Of a DNA stretch of 64,000 nt, positions 61,737 to 64,000 are shown piece after piece. The notes beneath the pieces are model-generated. The model was not told where the DNA came from. It was given only the letters and a program-made list of their open reading frames with translations, and did no database searches. This DNA is from Marisa cornuarietis. Its lineage: Eukaryota; Mollusca; Gastropoda; Architaenioglossa; Ampullariidae. Made by a program: the position numbers and the translations under genes. Every line of letters starts with the position of its first letter. The stretch's first letter is position 1. The stretch covers positions 6,530,001 to 6,594,000 of the forward strand of contig SMMW01000585.1 in the NCBI GenBank assembly GCA_004794655.1, written 5' to 3'.

Positions 61737-63560
61737 CAGAGGTAATTCTAGGATTTCAAAAAGAGGGGCCCTGGGGCCCTCTCAATGGAAAAAAAACAGG
61801 TCCTTCAAATGAAACAAGGGGTCCCTCGAAACAAACACATTTTCACTGCTTTTTCCGATAAATATTTGGCATAAAACAAAATACTTTATTAATCATAAGA
61901 AATTGAAGATTAATCACATAGATATCTTTTTCTTCTATATCGATAAATTATCTTTCATCATCATTAGTTTATCATAGCATCCTAAATTTGCAAACCAATT
62001 AGACTTTGTGTCCATTTCAATGGGCTATGAGCTAATGTTTAGACACTTTTCATATGTCTCATTAGTGCAGGGGTTTAAATGTTTCTCCTCAAGGCAACTT
62101 CTACAAGAAGACTTTATTAGGTTTTGATGGCCGAAGCCCCCTCTCACAGCCCGCATTGTGGTATAGCATAAGGAGGCACAGCTTTCCAAGAACCAGCAAA
62201 TTGGGAAATGAATCCCTGTAAAAATCAAATAACAGTTTACAGCTTGTGAAATCTCTCCGATATGCATTCTGCGTTACAGTTTCTTTGACCACAATCCATT
62301 CCTCTAAACATGCTGCTTTGTCAAGCAAGATTTTACTGGTTTTCCAAAGAAATCTGATATTTAATTCTTTGTCTCCATAGGGTGTTGTCTTCTGTAGACA
62401 GGAAAAAGATGGGGCGCATGGTAAGAACTAAAAAATCCAGAGGCAACATCACCTGCATCTTTTGGGAACCTGTCATTAATGTTCTTGCACAGATTGTCGC
62501 AAAAGCAACCCTGACAGCTTCTATGTCCTGTGATGTTGTATCAAGTTCGCAACACGTTATTTTTAAGTGTTATATAATACAGCCGGCATAAGTTCCGAAT
62601 AGGTCATGAGGACAGAAATAAATTAGAATTGAAAATAGTTTGAAAATTGAAATCTTTCTGAAGAATTTCAGCCTCCAAAGAGTGCCTGTGGTCTGAAGTC
62701 TGAATGTCTCTGCAGCGTCCTCGTTCGGTACTTAACACACCCGGGGTTGTAAACGCATTATTCTGAATGTTTTAGGCAACTTTACATCTCATGCCTTCCT
62801 CCTCGTTCATTAGCCAAGGCCATTTCTTCAGCCATTCACCTGACAGGTTCTCTGGATGTGTGGTTTTTTACGTGCAGTCTCTGTCTCAATTTGTATATTT
62901 CGTTGTCTACATTTTCCGTTCCAACAATGTGTGCGGCACACTGTGACGAGTTTCTGTTTCTTTCTGTCCTTGTTGATTTCTACTTTACAGTGGCGTAGGA
63001 ACAGGGGGGGGGGGGCAAGGGGGGCAGCCGCCCCCCAAAAAAAGATAATGGGAAGGCAAGAATGTGAACGTTATTCATTGTCAGCATGGAGCTTGCCCCC
63101 CCAAAGCCGAGCATCTTCCTACGCCACTGCTTTACGGGGCATCTTCTGCTGCTCATGTCGTGAACGAAAAGTCAAACAGAGTTGACAGTCGCGTTCACTT
63201 CGCTTTCAACTCGCTTGCTTCCGATACCCTTTGATCTCTCCCGTGAGTCCCGTCCCAAATGTTTTCGCTGTGGGCGCGTCAACAATTTACTTCCTGGCGC
63301 GAAATTTGGAGCAGGTGGCATCAGATGGCTAACAACTTGTCAATTTGAACTGTCCAGTCATTAGCATCCATTCTAGTGGGTCGGTTTCAAACCAGCACAA
63401 AGAATGACAACAATTATTTTTGAAGTGCCGCATCGCGTGTTTAAAAGTGCGCCAGCCACGGGATTTTTGCGGGCGCATGGTCACGCTGACTTTCAGACTA
63501 TGCGCCCCTCAGCGAAATTTTGCGGGAATCCCGCAAGGCCGCAGCCTAGAATTACCTCTG
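61737..63560 (-). mobile_element. Decayed hAT-type DNA transposon, about 1.8 kb
   Basis: Perfect 16-bp terminal inverted repeats CAGAGGTAATTCTAGG (61737-61752) and their complement (63545-63560). AATTAT flanks both ends (61731-61736 and 63561-63566); hAT elements usually duplicate 8 bp, so two bases may have changed. On the - strand at about 62101-62328 a fragment reads FPNLLVLGKLCLLMLYHNAG followed by CERGL, like the C-terminal dimerisation region of hAT transposases (FPNL..LA...L..P...A.CERGFS). No complete transposase frame survives. A smaller element lies inside. Confidence 0.8.
62988..63129. mobile_element. Miniature inverted-repeat element nested in the hAT element
   Basis: The 142-bp element has perfect 13-bp ends CAGTGGCGTAGGA (62988-63000) and TCCTACGCCACTG (63117-63129). 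CTTTA flanks both sides (62983-62987 and 63130-63134). Internal G-run and C-run blocks (GGGGGGGG... and GCCGCCCCCC) can pair. CAGTGGCG-type ends occur in hAT-like miniature elements, though the duplication seen here is 5 bp. Confidence 0.8.
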
Positions 63561-63744
63561 AATTATAATTATTTATATTAGATCACTTTATTCTCATGGT
63601 AGTAAGTGCAATCAACATGCTTGAACAAAAGAGCAGCAGAAAAAACACCAACAAATATAGCAACACAGTTTAATCAGCACAAAAACAAGGGAGAGCAAAA
63701 GGTGAGATAAGGGGAGGCTACTGGAGGCATCCTTGTAAGCATGT

Positions 63745-64000
63745 TTAACCCGCTTAGACCAGAATAAAAATATTTCTATGTTCAGAAACATGGGCTTAAA
63801 ATTCACGATTTTGAAGACGATAGTGAAACTGCAGAGCCAGGCTCGTGGAGCACGAGCCACAATAGTAAGCGTATCGTTGCTCATTGTGTTCTGCCAGTAG
63901 GGCCACAATCGTGCAAAGAGAAAATCACGATCGTGGAGCAGAGCTCATCGCGCTCTACCAGGTAAGCCAGTAAACTGGCGCTACGGAGTCAGCGGGTTAA
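63745..64000. mobile_element. TTAA-flanked inverted-repeat element (piggyBac-like), reaching the window end
   Basis: TTAACCCGCT at 63745-63754 is matched by its complement AGCGGGTTAA at 63991-64000. Both ends are TTAA followed inward by CCCGCT, the layout of piggyBac-type miniature elements. Inside, GGCTCGTGGAGCACGAGCC (near 63839) is a perfect 8-bp hairpin and CACGATCGTG is a palindrome. No transposase frame is present. The right TTAA coincides with the last base of the window. Confidence 0.6.

Noticed and set aside
62025..62328. Separate host gene on the - strand
   Set aside because: The FPNLLVLGKLCL...CERGL sequence fits a hAT transposase end and lies between perfect inverted repeats, so it belongs to the transposon.
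1..64000. CRISPR array, rRNA, phage or bacterial operon
   Set aside because: No regularly spaced repeats, rRNA segments or clustered intronless genes were seen; all supported genes have spliceosomal introns.

Overview
The window is animal nuclear DNA. It has intron-split genes with GT-AG junctions, long non-coding stretches, microsatellites and decayed non-LTR and DNA transposons. There are no bacterial operons, tRNAs, rRNAs or CRISPR arrays that I can see. The two genes are a SoxD-type HMG transcription factor and a homologue of the membrane protein KIAA2013, both general animal families. The transposon mix (RTE-like, CR1/L2-like and Tx1/L1-like LINEs, hAT, TTAA-flanked elements) and the patchy CpG content fit an invertebrate. 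I lean to a spiralian, probably a mollusc, but the sequence does not prove this.

Layout. From 1 to about 25.6 kb lies CpG-rich DNA with no supportable coding exon: a 76-bp tandem duplication (2476-2627), a small TTAA-flanked element (9340-9424), a pair of about 100-bp dispersed repeats (21671 and 22489) and several microsatellites. It is either an intron of the SoxD gene or its upstream region. A (GT)25 tract at 25661-25710 marks a sharp change to CpG-poor, AT-rich DNA. The 3' part of the SoxD gene follows on the + strand (26296-32319). Its exons encode a Pro/Ser/Thr-rich region with a CtBP-type PLNLT motif, the HMG box, the SoxD-specific region after the box and an acidic C-terminus. A 180-bp exon with matching splice phases (29763-29942) would insert 60 residues just after the HMG box. 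The coiled-coil exons expected in SoxD proteins are not in the window.

From 32.3 to 52.3 kb is the gap between two convergent genes. A CpG-poor flank follows SoxD, then LINE fragments (41.0, 44.9-45.6 and 46.0-46.2 kb), a CpG-rich patch (about 41.8-45.6 kb) with a TA-flanked inverted-repeat element, and another CpG-poor flank. On the - strand, 59201 down to 52265, eleven exons in consistent phase encode about 515 residues of the KIAA2013 homologue, ending in a C-terminal membrane span. The N-terminal exon or exons lie upstream and were not found.

From 59.5 to 64.0 kb is a nest of transposons: a CR1/L2-like LINE split by a 5'-truncated RTE-like LINE with an 11-bp target duplication, then a 1.8-kb decayed hAT element carrying a small inverted-repeat element inside it, then a TTAA-flanked element reaching the window end. 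The two genes are convergent neighbours, and nothing in the sequence links their functions.
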